Source of the DNA: Arenibacter latericius DSM 15913
GTDB lineage: Bacteria; Bacteroidota; Bacteroidia; Flavobacteriales; Flavobacteriaceae
Direction of reading: 5' to 3'
Length of the DNA: 64,000 bases
Assembly (NCBI RefSeq): GCF_000424985.1
Contig: NZ_AUKX01000021.1
Coordinates: forward strand, 25,563-89,562
The position numbers and the translations under genes are program-made. Each line of letters opens with the position of its first letter. Position 1 is the stretch's first letter. Positions 6,906 to 15,035 of the stretch are shown here, piece by piece. The notes beneath the pieces were generated by a model. It was given only the letters and a program-made list of their open reading frames with translations, was not told the DNA's origin and did no database searches.

Positions 6906-8930
6906 CTAATTTTTTAAAAGTCCAGCACGCTCTAATAATGGTTCTAATTTAGGTTCTCTGCCTCTAAATCTTTTATACAGTTCCATAGGATTTTCCGTGC
7001 CGCCTTGAGAAAGGATGTGACTCTTAAATTTATCGGCTATATCCTTATTGAAAATGCCATTCTCTTTAAAATAAGCGAAAGCATCTGCATCTAAAACTTC
7101 AGCCCATTTATAGCTGTAATACCCAGAAGAGTATCCACCTTGAAAGATATGTGAAAACGAAGTACTCATACAGGTCTGTGCTACATCTGGGAAAAGGTCT
7201 GTTTCTTTAAACGCCTTTTGCTCCTGAGCTTTTACATCAGTGATCCCAGAGGGGTCTACTGAGTGCCAAGACATGTCTAGGATGCCAAAGCTCAGCTGGC
7301 GTAAGGTAGCCATGCCTTCTAAGAAAGTAGCCGACTCTTTTATTTTTGTGATATATTCCATTGGGATGGGTTCACCGGTCTCATAATGGGTGGCAAAAAG
7401 TTCCAATGCCTCTTTTTCATAACACCAATTCTCCATAACCTGACTCGGTAATTCTACAAAATCCCAGTATACAGATGTTCCAGAAAGCCCTGGGTAAACG
7501 GTATTAGCCAGCATTCCGTGTAAACCATGACCAAATTCATGGAATAAGGTGGTAACCTCATTAAATGTTAATAGGGAGGGTTTAGAAGCCGTTGGCTTGG
7601 TGAAATTACAGACATTAGAGATGTGTGGACGCACATTTTTCTCGTTGCGTACATATTGTGGTTTGTAGGAGGTCATCCAAGCCCCGCCTCTTTTCCCTGA
7701 TCTCGGGTGGAAATCGGCATAAAACAAGGAAATGAAATTACTATCCTCGTCATAAACGCGGTAGGTTTTTACATCTGCATGGTATTTTTCAATATCAAAT
7801 ACTTCTTCAAAACGTAAGCCAAATAATTTTTCGGCTATCTTAAAAACACCAGCGATTACATTCTCTAGTTTAAAATAAGGCTTTAGCTTTTCATCGTCTA
7901 GATCAAAAAGCTTTTGCTTTAATTTTTCGGAATAGTAGGCGCTATCCCATTTCTCTAATCGGTCTATATTGTCTAATTCTTTTGCAAATTCCTCCAATTG
8001 CTTATACTCCCTTTCGGCAGCTGGCTTAGCCATAGATAATAAGTTGTTTAGAAATTCCTCTACTTTTTCAGGGGTTTCTGCCATACGTTCTTCCAAAACG
8101 TAGTGAGCATGAGATTTGTACCCTAATAGCTTAGCTCTTTCATACCTTAGCCTGGTGATGTTTAGGATATTATCTTGGTTGTCTAACTCATCCTTATGAA
8201 AGCCCTTGCTGCCAAAAGCAATGGAGAGTTGTTTTCGCAAATTCCTATTAGAGGCATATTTCATAAAAGGAATATAACTTGGATAATCTAAGGTGATTAA
8301 CCAGCCACTCTTGCCTTTAGATTTTGCTAAGTCTGCAGCAGCTTCTTTTTCTCCTTCTGGGAGTCCGTTTAAGTCGGGCTCTTCAGTAAGATGCATTTCG
8401 TATTTATTGGTCTCTGCTAACACATTCTGACCAAATTGTAATGTCAGCTTGGAGAGTTCGGCATCGATTTCACGTAACCGCTTCTTTTTTTCTTCTGGTA
8501 GATTTGCTCCGTTCCTACTAAACCCCTTGTATTTTTTATCTAATAAGGTTTGTTCTTCGGGGGTAAGATGCAATTGGTCCTTTTGGTCATATACTGCCTT
8601 AACCCTCTTAAATAAACTTTCGTTTAAGATTATATCATTGCTGAATTCCGATAATAATGGGGAAACCTCTTGAGCAATTTTTTGAATCTCGTCGTTGGTT
8701 TCTGCTGAATTGAGGTTGAAAAAAACACTGGTAACCCTATCTAATTGTTCTCCGGAAAAATCCAGAGCTGCAATGGTATTTTTAAATGTAGGCTTATCAA
8801 CAGATTGTGCAATGGCATCAATCTCTTTTCTAGCCTCCTCTATAGCCTGTAAAATAGCAGGTTTAAAATGTTCGTTTTTAATTTTAGAAAAAGGTGCCGT
8901 ATCAAATGGAGCTAATAATGGATTGTTCAT
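6906..8930 (-). CDS. M3 family metallopeptidase (oligopeptidase A / peptidyl-dipeptidase type)
   Basis: A 674-residue zinc peptidase of the thimet-oligopeptidase family. The zinc motif HEFGH is at residues 464-468 (LFHEFGHGLHGML), and the distal part has the conserved FSHIFQGGYSSGYYSYKWAEVLDADAF-type region. Length is typical of Dcp/PrlC. No signal peptide is seen, so it probably acts in the cytoplasm on short peptides, for instance cleaved signal peptides and proteasome-like products. The distinction between oligopeptidase A (PrlC) and dipeptidyl carboxypeptidase (Dcp) cannot be made by eye, so no symbol is given. It is not closely linked to purE, which ends about 190 nt upstream. Confidence 0.95.
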   Translation of the reverse strand: MNNPLLAPFDTAPFSKIKNEHFKPAILQAIEEARKEIDAIAQSVDKPTFKNTIAALDFSGEQLDRVTSVFFNLNSAETNDEIQKIAQEVSPLLSEFSNDIILNESLFKRVKAVYDQKDQLHLTPEEQTLLDKKYKGFSRNGANLPEEKKKRLREIDAELSKLTLQFGQNVLAETNKYEMHLTEEPDLNGLPEGEKEAAADLAKSKGKSGWLITLDYPSYIPFMKYASNRNLRKQLSIAFGSKGFHKDELDNQDNILNITRLRYERAKLLGYKSHAHYVLEERMAETPEKVEEFLNNLLSMAKPAAEREYKQLEEFAKELDNIDRLEKWDSAYYSEKLKQKLFDLDDEKLKPYFKLENVIAGVFKIAEKLFGLRFEEVFDIEKYHADVKTYRVYDEDSNFISLFYADFHPRSGKRGGAWMTSYKPQYVRNEKNVRPHISNVCNFTKPTASKPSLLTFNEVTTLFHEFGHGLHGMLANTVYPGLSGTSVYWDFVELPSQVMENWCYEKEALELFATHYETGEPIPMEYITKIKESATFLEGMATLRQLSFGILDMSWHSVDPSGITDVKAQEQKAFKETDLFPDVAQTCMSTSFSHIFQGGYSSGYYSYKWAEVLDADAFAYFKENGIFNKDIADKFKSHILSQGGTENPMELYKRFRGREPKLEPLLERAGLLKN

Positions 8931-9120
8931 ATGATATGAAATTTCATTTTTGAAGTTTAAAAAAAATGGCTGCCTGTAATTTTTGTTGAGCTGATACAGG
9001 AAACCATAGTAGTCTCCAAGGTTTTTGGGAGACGTTTGGTATAAATTAGAACAGCTGTTTGCTTAGGGGTGTCCTATAGTTTTTGTGAAATACTAACAAT
9101 GTCAAATTACAATATTCCTT

Positions 9121-9612
9121 TTATTTCTTTTCGTTTACTGCTTTTGCCCCTTCAATTACTTTTTGCTTAAGACCTTCCTTGTATAAGATGATTTTGTCTA
9201 ATACGCATTTATCAGAAGCCCCAATAATTTGTGCTGCCAATATTCCAGCATTTTTGGCTCCGTTAAGCGCAACGGTAGCAACTGGTACCCCGCCAGGCAT
9301 TTGAAGAATAGAGAGTACAGAATCCCATCCGTCTATAGAATTGCTGCTTTTTACAGGTACGCCAATTACTGGTAAAGGAGACATAGAAGCAACCATTCCT
9401 GGTAAGTGAGCGGCCCCACCTGCACCTGCAATGATTACAGAGTATCCTTTTGTATGGGCATTTTTACTAAAATCGAATAATTTCTCAGGGGTGCGATGGG
9501 CAGATACGATATCTACATCTACCTCAATGTCAAATCCCTTTAATATGTCTATGGCTTCCTGCATTACGGGGAGGTCGCTTGTACTTCCCATAACTACTGC
9601 TACTTTACTCAT
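9121..9612 (-). CDS. purE: 5-(carboxyamino)imidazole ribonucleotide mutase
   Basis: A 163-residue class I PurE, converting N5-CAIR to CAIR in de novo purine synthesis. The N-terminal MGSTSDLPVMQ loop and the SAHRTP motif with catalytic His39 are intact, as is the Gly/Ala-rich AGAGGAAHLPGM segment. Class I assignment is supported by PurK directly upstream (28-nt gap, same strand), since class I enzymes need the PurK product. The C-terminal tail is short and lysine-rich. It is the second gene of a purK-purE operon. Confidence 0.97.
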   Translation of the reverse strand: MSKVAVVMGSTSDLPVMQEAIDILKGFDIEVDVDIVSAHRTPEKLFDFSKNAHTKGYSVIIAGAGGAAHLPGMVASMSPLPVIGVPVKSSNSIDGWDSVLSILQMPGGVPVATVALNGAKNAGILAAQIIGASDKCVLDKIILYKEGLKQKVIEGAKAVNEKK

Positions 9613-9640
9613 AATATTGAATATTTCTTAATTGCCACTA

Positions 9641-10795
9641 TTATTGGCTAATCACTTTAATTGTATTTTTCACTAATTCTGCTATTTCCCTTGCTTTCGC
9701 AATATCTGGGTTAACGATGGTAACATGCCCCATTTTTCTAAAAGGCCTAGTTTGCTTTTTACCGTAGATATGAGGGGTAACTCCGTCTAGTTTTAAAATA
9801 TCCTCCATGTTTTGGTATTCTACGTCTCCAGTGTGTCCTTCTGCACCAACTAAATTAACCATTATCCCTGCCACCTTACTTTCTGTGTTGCCTAATGGCA
9901 GATTTAGAATAGCGCGAATATGCTGTTCAAATTGGTTGGTATAGCTTGCCTCAATACTGTAATGGCCACTATTGTGAGGTCTAGGAGCAACCTCGTTCAC
10001 CAAAATATCATCTTCTTGAGTTTGGAACATTTCTACTGCCAAGATGCCTACGTGCTTTAATTTGTCTGAGACTTTTAAAGCTATTTCATTGGCTTTTTTG
10101 GCTACGGATTCTGGAATACGAGCCGGACAAATAACATACTCTACTTGATTGGCTTCTGGGTGAAATTCCATTTCTACAACTGGGTAGGTTTTAACCTCAC
10201 CACTTGCGCTACGAGAAACAATAACGGCAAGTTCATTTTTAAAAGGTACAAGTACTTCGGTGATACATTCTCCAGATGGTAAGCCTTCTAGGTCTTCCAT
10301 CTTACGAACCACTTTTACCCCTTGTCCGTCATAGCCAAATTGGGTTGCTTTCCAAATAAATGGGAATTTTATTCCTCCATTATTAATGCTATCCTCAATT
10401 TCACTTTTGTAGGCAAAACGTTGAAAGTCTGCCGTAGGGATATTGTTGTCTACATAGAATAGCTTTTGTTTTGCTTTATTTTGGATAATGCGAAGAGCAC
10501 GGGTAGGAGGGTATACTTTAACTCCCTCTTCCTCTAATTTCGCTAATGCATTTACATTTACATTTTCAATCTCTATAGTAAGAACATCTACCTTTTTACC
10601 AAGGTTGTAAACAGCATCGTAATCCATTAAGTCGCCCTGAATGAATTGGTTACATGCTATTTTAGATGGTGCGTCTGGGGATGAATCCATTACAGTGGTG
10701 TGAATGTCAAATTTTCGGGTCTCGTATAACATCATCTTACCCAATTGACCACCACCAAGAATTCCTAATTTAAAATCAGAAGAAAAATAGTTCAT
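9641..10795 (-). CDS. purK: 5-(carboxyamino)imidazole ribonucleotide synthase
   Basis: A 384-residue ATP-grasp enzyme that carboxylates AIR with bicarbonate and ATP. The N-terminal LGILGGGQLGKMM nucleotide loop, the central KATQFGYDGQGV segment of the ATP-grasp, and NEVAPRPHNSGHYSIEA, which holds metal and substrate ligands, are all present. It is the first gene of the purK-purE operon and diverges from the HPRT-adenylate kinase gene with a 150-nt spacer holding a -7 box for each side. Coupling of synthesis and salvage genes at one divergent promoter region may allow common control, but no PUR box was identified. Confidence 0.97.
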   Translation of the reverse strand: MNYFSSDFKLGILGGGQLGKMMLYETRKFDIHTTVMDSSPDAPSKIACNQFIQGDLMDYDAVYNLGKKVDVLTIEIENVNVNALAKLEEEGVKVYPPTRALRIIQNKAKQKLFYVDNNIPTADFQRFAYKSEIEDSINNGGIKFPFIWKATQFGYDGQGVKVVRKMEDLEGLPSGECITEVLVPFKNELAVIVSRSASGEVKTYPVVEMEFHPEANQVEYVICPARIPESVAKKANEIALKVSDKLKHVGILAVEMFQTQEDDILVNEVAPRPHNSGHYSIEASYTNQFEQHIRAILNLPLGNTESKVAGIMVNLVGAEGHTGDVEYQNMEDILKLDGVTPHIYGKKQTRPFRKMGHVTIVNPDIAKAREIAELVKNTIKVISQ

Positions 10796-10842
10796 TAGAA
10801 ATGATTGCTATTAAAAAGTTATGAAAGATGGTATTTTAAGGG

Positions 10843-10850
10843 CAAAAATA
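10843..10850 (-). promoter_or_regulatory. -7 box of the purK-purE operon
   Basis: The minus strand reads TATTTTTG, matching TAnnTTTG, 47 nt before the purK start. No -33 TTG was found at the right distance. Confidence 0.45.
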
Positions 10851-10904
10851 CGGTTAAATCTTAGAAACTAGACCCGAACGGGTAAAAAAGAGAAATCAAA
10901 GTGC

Positions 10905-10912
10905 TATATTTG
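10905..10912 (+). promoter_or_regulatory. -7 box of the HPRT-adenylate kinase gene
   Basis: TATATTTG matches TAnnTTTG and lies 33 nt before the TTG start at 10946. Confidence 0.5.
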
Positions 10913-10945
10913 GCATCTTGAATTTGTTATAAAAACACCATAGCG

Positions 10946-12061
10946 TTGATAAAGCTTCACGACAAATACTTTAAGCCATTTATAAGTGAGGGCGAAATAC
11001 AGGCTGCCATTAAAAAGATGGCAGACTCCATTGCTGAGGACTATAAAGAGGAGGTGCCCATTTTTGTTGGGGTGCTCAATGGGTCGTTTATGTTTGTGTC
11101 CGACTTTCTTAAAGCGTATCAACATCCTTGTGAGGTTTCCTTTGTACGGTTAAGCTCGTATCAAGGACTTACTTCTACTGGAATTGTAGAAACACTTTTA
11201 GATGTTCCCGAAAATATAAATGGGCGTAGCGTTATTATTCTAGAAGATATTATTGATACGGGAAGAACGGTGAAAAAACTGATCGACTTATTTTCCGCTA
11301 CCAATGTAAAGGAATTTAAGATCGCTACCATGTTTTATAAGTCCGAAGTCTATAGTGGGGAATATGATATTGACTATTTCGGGATGAAGATCGAGGATAA
11401 GTTTATTGTAGGCTATGGATTGGATTATAATGAATTAGGAAGGAACTTAAAAGAAGTATATCAACTTAATCAAAAACACATGATTAATATCGTTTTGTTT
11501 GGAAAACCCGGTGCAGGAAAGGGTACCCAGGCTTCGTTTTTAAAAGAAAAGTATAATCTTAAACACATTTCCACAGGAGATGTTTTTAGGTACAATATAA
11601 AAAATGGAACCGAATTAGGTAAACTAGCTAAATCTTATATCGATAAAGGTGATTTAGTACCTGATGAAGTTACCATAAACATGCTTCAGGATGAGGTAGA
11701 GAAAAATGCAGATGCAAGTGGCTTTATTTTCGATGGTTTTCCTAGAACTACTGCACAGGCAAAAGCATTAGACGAGTTCCTAGCCTCTAAGCAGATGAAA
11801 ATAGATGCTACTATAGCCCTGGAGGCGAATGATGAGGAGCTAATTAAAAGATTGTTAGATCGCGGAAAAATTAGTGGAAGATCTGACGACCAAGATGAAA
11901 GTAAAATTCGCAACCGATTTGAAGAATACAATGAAAAAACTGCTCCTTTGAAGGATTATTATGATATTCAAGGAAAGTTTCACAGTGTAAATGGAATTGG
12001 TTCTATTGAGGATATTACTAGCCGTTTGGCTAAAGTGATTGAGGAACTACAGGAGGCCTAG
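10946..12061 (+). CDS. Fused hypoxanthine phosphoribosyltransferase - adenylate kinase
   Basis: One 371-residue frame holds two complete enzymes. Residues 1-178 are an HPRT with the PRPP-binding motif VIILEDIIDTGRTV (about 96-109). Residues 179-371 are a short-form adenylate kinase beginning MINIVLFGKPGAGKGT (P-loop 186-194), with the NMP-binding FDGFPRT segment and a short GRSDD turn in place of the long LID. HPRT salvages hypoxanthine/guanine; Adk equilibrates ATP, AMP and ADP and is normally essential. The join has almost no linker, and Met179 sits where a free Adk would start, so loss of the hpt stop codon explains the fusion; reinitiation at Met179 (11480) is possible. The start is TTG at 10946: an in-frame stop at 10919 leaves no upstream ATG. 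obg follows after 153 nt. Confidence 0.93.
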   Translation: MIKLHDKYFKPFISEGEIQAAIKKMADSIAEDYKEEVPIFVGVLNGSFMFVSDFLKAYQHPCEVSFVRLSSYQGLTSTGIVETLLDVPENINGRSVIILEDIIDTGRTVKKLIDLFSATNVKEFKIATMFYKSEVYSGEYDIDYFGMKIEDKFIVGYGLDYNELGRNLKEVYQLNQKHMINIVLFGKPGAGKGTQASFLKEKYNLKHISTGDVFRYNIKNGTELGKLAKSYIDKGDLVPDEVTINMLQDEVEKNADASGFIFDGFPRTTAQAKALDEFLASKQMKIDATIALEANDEELIKRLLDRGKISGRSDDQDESKIRNRFEEYNEKTAPLKDYYDIQGKFHSVNGIGSIEDITSRLAKVIEELQEA

Positions 12062-12214
12062 GTCCTAAATAAGCTAGGCGCTATTATATTAATCTTAGTG
12101 AATTGTGATTAGTGGAGTCTTACTATCTTTTGTGACTCACCTTAAATAAGGTACATGTCATAATTATTATATTACGCTTTTTGTAGATAGATATTTAAAT
12201 ATTAAACTAAATAG

Positions 12215-13216
12215 ATGACTGAGGGAAATTTTGTTGATTATGTAAAAGTACACCTGGAATCCGGAAAAGGAGGAAAAGGATCGGTACACTTACATAGGGA
12301 AAAGTTTATTACAAAAGGAGGTCCCGATGGGGGCGATGGTGGTAGAGGAGGACATATAATTGTTCGTGGCAATAAGAACCTATGGACGCTTTTAAGTTTT
12401 AAGTATACACGTACTTTTAGGGCTGGTCATGGGGAGCATGGAAGTAAAAACCGTAGTACAGGTGCAGATGGAGAAGACGTATTCATAGATGTACCTTTAG
12501 GGACGGTTATAAAAGATGCAGAAACTCATGAGGTGCTTTTTGAAGTAACCGAAGACCAAGATGAAAAGATAATAGTGAAAGGCGGTATGGGAGGCCGTGG
12601 TAACTGGCACTTTAAAACATCTACCAATCAAACTCCTAGATACGCCCAACCTGGAATGGAGGGAGAAGAGCTAGATCTAATCTTTGAATTAAAGGTTTTG
12701 GCCGATGTTGGTCTAGTTGGTTTTCCTAATGCAGGGAAGTCTACACTTTTATCTGTGCTTACTTCTGCAAAACCTAAAATTGCAGATTATGAATTTACTA
12801 CTCTTAAACCTAACTTGGGAATTGTCCAGTATAGGGATTTTCAAAGTTTTGTAATTGCTGATATTCCTGGGATAATAGAAGGAGCTGCTGAAGGTAGGGG
12901 GCTTGGTCATTATTTTTTGAGGCATATTGAACGTAACTCTACCTTACTTTTCTTAATTTCTGCAGACACTAATGATATTAAAGAGGAATATGAAATTCTT
13001 TTGGATGAACTACGAAGGTATAATCCAGATCTTTTAGAGAAAAAACGTCTCTTGGCCATTTCTAAATCTGATATGTTGGATGAAGAGCTTATGGCTGAAA
13101 TGAAAAAGGAGTTGGATAAAGAATTTAAAGAAATACCGTATATGTTTATATCCTCTGTTGCACAATTGGGTCTCGTGGAACTTAAGGATAAGCTTTGGGC
13201 CATGTTGAATGATTAA
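12215..13216 (+). CDS. obg: GTPase Obg/CgtA, ribosome assembly
   Basis: A 333-residue Obg GTPase acting in 50S subunit maturation and stress control. The Gly-rich Obg fold covers residues 1-160 ([27 protein letters not shown]), followed by a G domain with G1 GFPNAGKS (169-176), G3 DIPG and G4 SKSD. The C-terminal OCT domain found in some Gram-positive Obg proteins is missing, as usual for Bacteroidota and proteobacteria. It has its own 153-nt upstream spacer and is followed within a few bases by the ion-channel gene, so the two are probably cotranscribed. Confidence 0.97.
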   Translation: MTEGNFVDYVKVHLESGKGGKGSVHLHREKFITKGGPDGGDGGRGGHIIVRGNKNLWTLLSFKYTRTFRAGHGEHGSKNRSTGADGEDVFIDVPLGTVIKDAETHEVLFEVTEDQDEKIIVKGGMGGRGNWHFKTSTNQTPRYAQPGMEGEELDLIFELKVLADVGLVGFPNAGKSTLLSVLTSAKPKIADYEFTTLKPNLGIVQYRDFQSFVIADIPGIIEGAAEGRGLGHYFLRHIERNSTLLFLISADTNDIKEEYEILLDELRRYNPDLLEKKRLLAISKSDMLDEELMAEMKKELDKEFKEIPYMFISSVAQLGLVELKDKLWAMLND

Positions 13217-13222
13217 TTGCGC

Positions 13223-13939
13223 ATGAAGGAGTACTTAAGGGATATGGTTGAAGGAAGTGAATCGCGGAAAAGCCGTTATTTCGCTTATATTATACAAACC
13301 CTTATATTGATTTCCATTGTTGCCTTTACAATGGAAACTGTGCCAAGTATTAGTGATGAGACTAAGATTATTCTTAGGGGAGTCGAAATTTTCTGCGTGT
13401 TGGTTTTTAGCCTGGAATACTTGCTTCGATTGTATGTTTCCGAACGAAAATTAAAATTTGTATTTAGCTTTTTTGGGATTATTGACCTGTTGGCCATTTT
13501 ACCGTTTTATTTGGCCTTGGGGATGGACTTGCGATCTCTAAGAGCACTTCGTTTCCTTAGGTTATTTAGGATTTTAAAGCTAATGCGTTACAATAAGGCC
13601 ATTAACAGATTCTCTATAGCCATTAAAACAGCCAAGGAAGAAATTACTTTGTTTCTATTTGTAACCCTTATTCTTATTTATTTATCTGCCGTAGGTATCT
13701 ACTACTTCGAAAATGAAGCTCAGCCTGAACATTTTGCCTCAATTTTCGATAGTTTATGGTGGGCAATAGTTACTTTAACTACTGTAGGGTACGGAGACGT
13801 GTATCCTATAACATTAGGAGGTAGAATGTTCACCTTTGTTATATTGATGATCGGATTAGGGATTGTTGCAATTCCTACAGGGATTATCTCCTCTGCATTA
13901 ACAAACGCTATAGACGAGAAAGAAGAGAAAGAGGAATAA
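13223..13939 (+). CDS. Voltage-gated-type potassium channel (six-transmembrane ion transporter)
   Basis: A protein of about 238 residues with six membrane helices. An S4-like segment has arginines at regular spacing (RSLRALRFLRLFRILKLMR, near 104-122), and the pore loop carries the K+ selectivity filter TVGYGD (187-192). The C-terminal tail after S6 is short and acidic, without an RCK/TrkA domain. The start is taken as the ATG at 13223, two codons after a TTG that directly abuts the obg stop. The protein should sit in the inner membrane and conduct K+. Cotranscription with obg is likely from the 6-nt spacing, without implying a shared function. Confidence 0.9.
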   Translation: MKEYLRDMVEGSESRKSRYFAYIIQTLILISIVAFTMETVPSISDETKIILRGVEIFCVLVFSLEYLLRLYVSERKLKFVFSFFGIIDLLAILPFYLALGMDLRSLRALRFLRLFRILKLMRYNKAINRFSIAIKTAKEEITLFLFVTLILIYLSAVGIYYFENEAQPEHFASIFDSLWWAIVTLTTVGYGDVYPITLGGRMFTFVILMIGLGIVAIPTGIISSALTNAIDEKEEKEE

Positions 13940-13958
13940 TTTCACTATTTTTATAAAA

Positions 13959-14495
13959 ATGTCCTTTATGAAAATTATGCTACCCATACTGTTATTGGTA
14001 TTGTTATCTTCCTGTGGTGCTGTGCGGGTGCAATATGATTATGATCAGGCAACTGAATTTTCTGCTTACTCTACTTATAACTATTATCCTGATGTGGAGA
14101 CTGGTTTAAACGAATTAGACACCCGAAGACTAAATAGAGCAATAGACTCTACAATGAGGGGTAAAGGCTTTCTGCTCTCCGAGGAGCCCGATTTTTATAT
14201 AGCTATTCTAGGTCGTACTTATCAAGCAGCGCGAAATAATACCGTAGGTGTGGGTGTTGGTGGATCTGGAAGAAGTGTTGGTGGAGGATTATCTGTGGGG
14301 ATTCCCGTAGGTGCCACAAAAATGGAGTGGGAGATTCAATTAGATTTTGTAGATACTCAGAAAGATGAACTCTTTTGGCAGGCTATTGCTGTTAGTGCTT
14401 TTAATGCAAATAGTAGTCCTCAAATTAAAGAAGAGAAACTTAGGGCAATAGTAGAAAAAGCATTGGAGAAATATCCCCCTAAACAAAAGAAGTAA
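13959..14495 (+). CDS. DUF4136-type lipoprotein
   Basis: A 178-residue lipoprotein; the lipobox is LLSSC, with the acceptor cysteine at residue 19. The mature part has the pattern of DUF4136 (VQYDYDQATEFSAYSTYNYYP, later a beta-rich section and AIVEKALEKYPP), including a Gly-rich stretch near residues 95-115 (VGVGVGGSGRSVGGG). The family's function is unknown; members are envelope lipoproteins in many Bacteroidota. The ATG at 13959 could be replaced by the Met four codons in without changing the lipobox. It follows the channel gene by 19 nt and ends at a strong bidirectional terminator. Confidence 0.8.
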   Translation: MSFMKIMLPILLLVLLSSCGAVRVQYDYDQATEFSAYSTYNYYPDVETGLNELDTRRLNRAIDSTMRGKGFLLSEEPDFYIAILGRTYQAARNNTVGVGVGGSGRSVGGGLSVGIPVGATKMEWEIQLDFVDTQKDELFWQAIAVSAFNANSSPQIKEEKLRAIVEKALEKYPPKQKK

Positions 14496-14534
14496 GCTGT
14501 TTTAAGCTTATAAATTCTCCTTAGATTAATATAA

Positions 14535-14565
14535 AAGCAGGTGGCAACTACCACCTGCTTTTTTT
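14535..14565. terminator. Bidirectional intrinsic terminator
   Basis: A 10-bp stem (AAGCAGGTGG with CCACCTGCTT), a 6-nt loop and a T-run on the plus strand; the minus strand also continues into a T-rich run. It separates the convergent DUF4136 and DoxX genes. Confidence 0.85.
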
Positions 14566-14585
14566 ATAGGCATTTTAAAAATTAA

Positions 14586-14960
14586 TTAAGGTCTTATAAT
14601 TTCTTTATACCTCGCCTTATAAGCGTAGAGCATAACAATATTCAATATTATAAGTACTATAGCGCCTCCTATTGATCCCGGCTCTAAAAAAGCATGGAAC
14701 AAAACAGCATTAACGGAAATGATCATTAAAATTAACATCATTAACGGTGCAAATTTATTTAGTAATAGAGAGACTCCGGCAAGAATTTCAACTATGGCAA
14801 CAATGTAAAGGGTGTTTGTACTCATTAAAGCCGAAAAGTAGTTCATTGCGGCTTCCGACATTTCACCTGCAGGCATAAAATGTAGAAATTTATTAGCGCC
14901 AAAAATAATGAGGAACAATCCAAAAACTATTCTTAATCCTATGAAAAATGTTGAGTTCAT
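14586..14960 (-). CDS. DoxX-family inner-membrane protein
   Basis: A 124-residue protein with four predicted transmembrane helices arranged as in the DoxX/MauE-like family: an N-terminal hydrophobic helix (IGLRIVFGLFLIIFGANKFLHF), a short amphipathic loop with MPAGEMSEAA, then IVEILAGVSLLLN and two further helices. The family includes subunits linked to quinone or thiol redox systems, but for most members, as here, the role is unknown. It lies downstream of the alpha-2-macroglobulin gene on the same strand, 75 nt away from that gene's stop, and is convergent with the DUF4136 gene. Confidence 0.85.
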   Translation of the reverse strand: MNSTFFIGLRIVFGLFLIIFGANKFLHFMPAGEMSEAAMNYFSALMSTNTLYIVAIVEILAGVSLLLNKFAPLMMLILMIISVNAVLFHAFLEPGSIGGAIVLIILNIVMLYAYKARYKEIIRP

Positions 14961-15035
14961 AACGTTTAGTTTATGGAATTAGGTACCTATAAGATAGGGA
15001 AAAAATCAATGCCATCTGGAAAATAGTATAGGTTT

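Noticed and set aside
9012..9033. GTCTCC/GGAGAC hairpin downstream of purE
   Set aside because: No T-run follows on either strand and it is 90 nt from the purE stop; not called a terminator.
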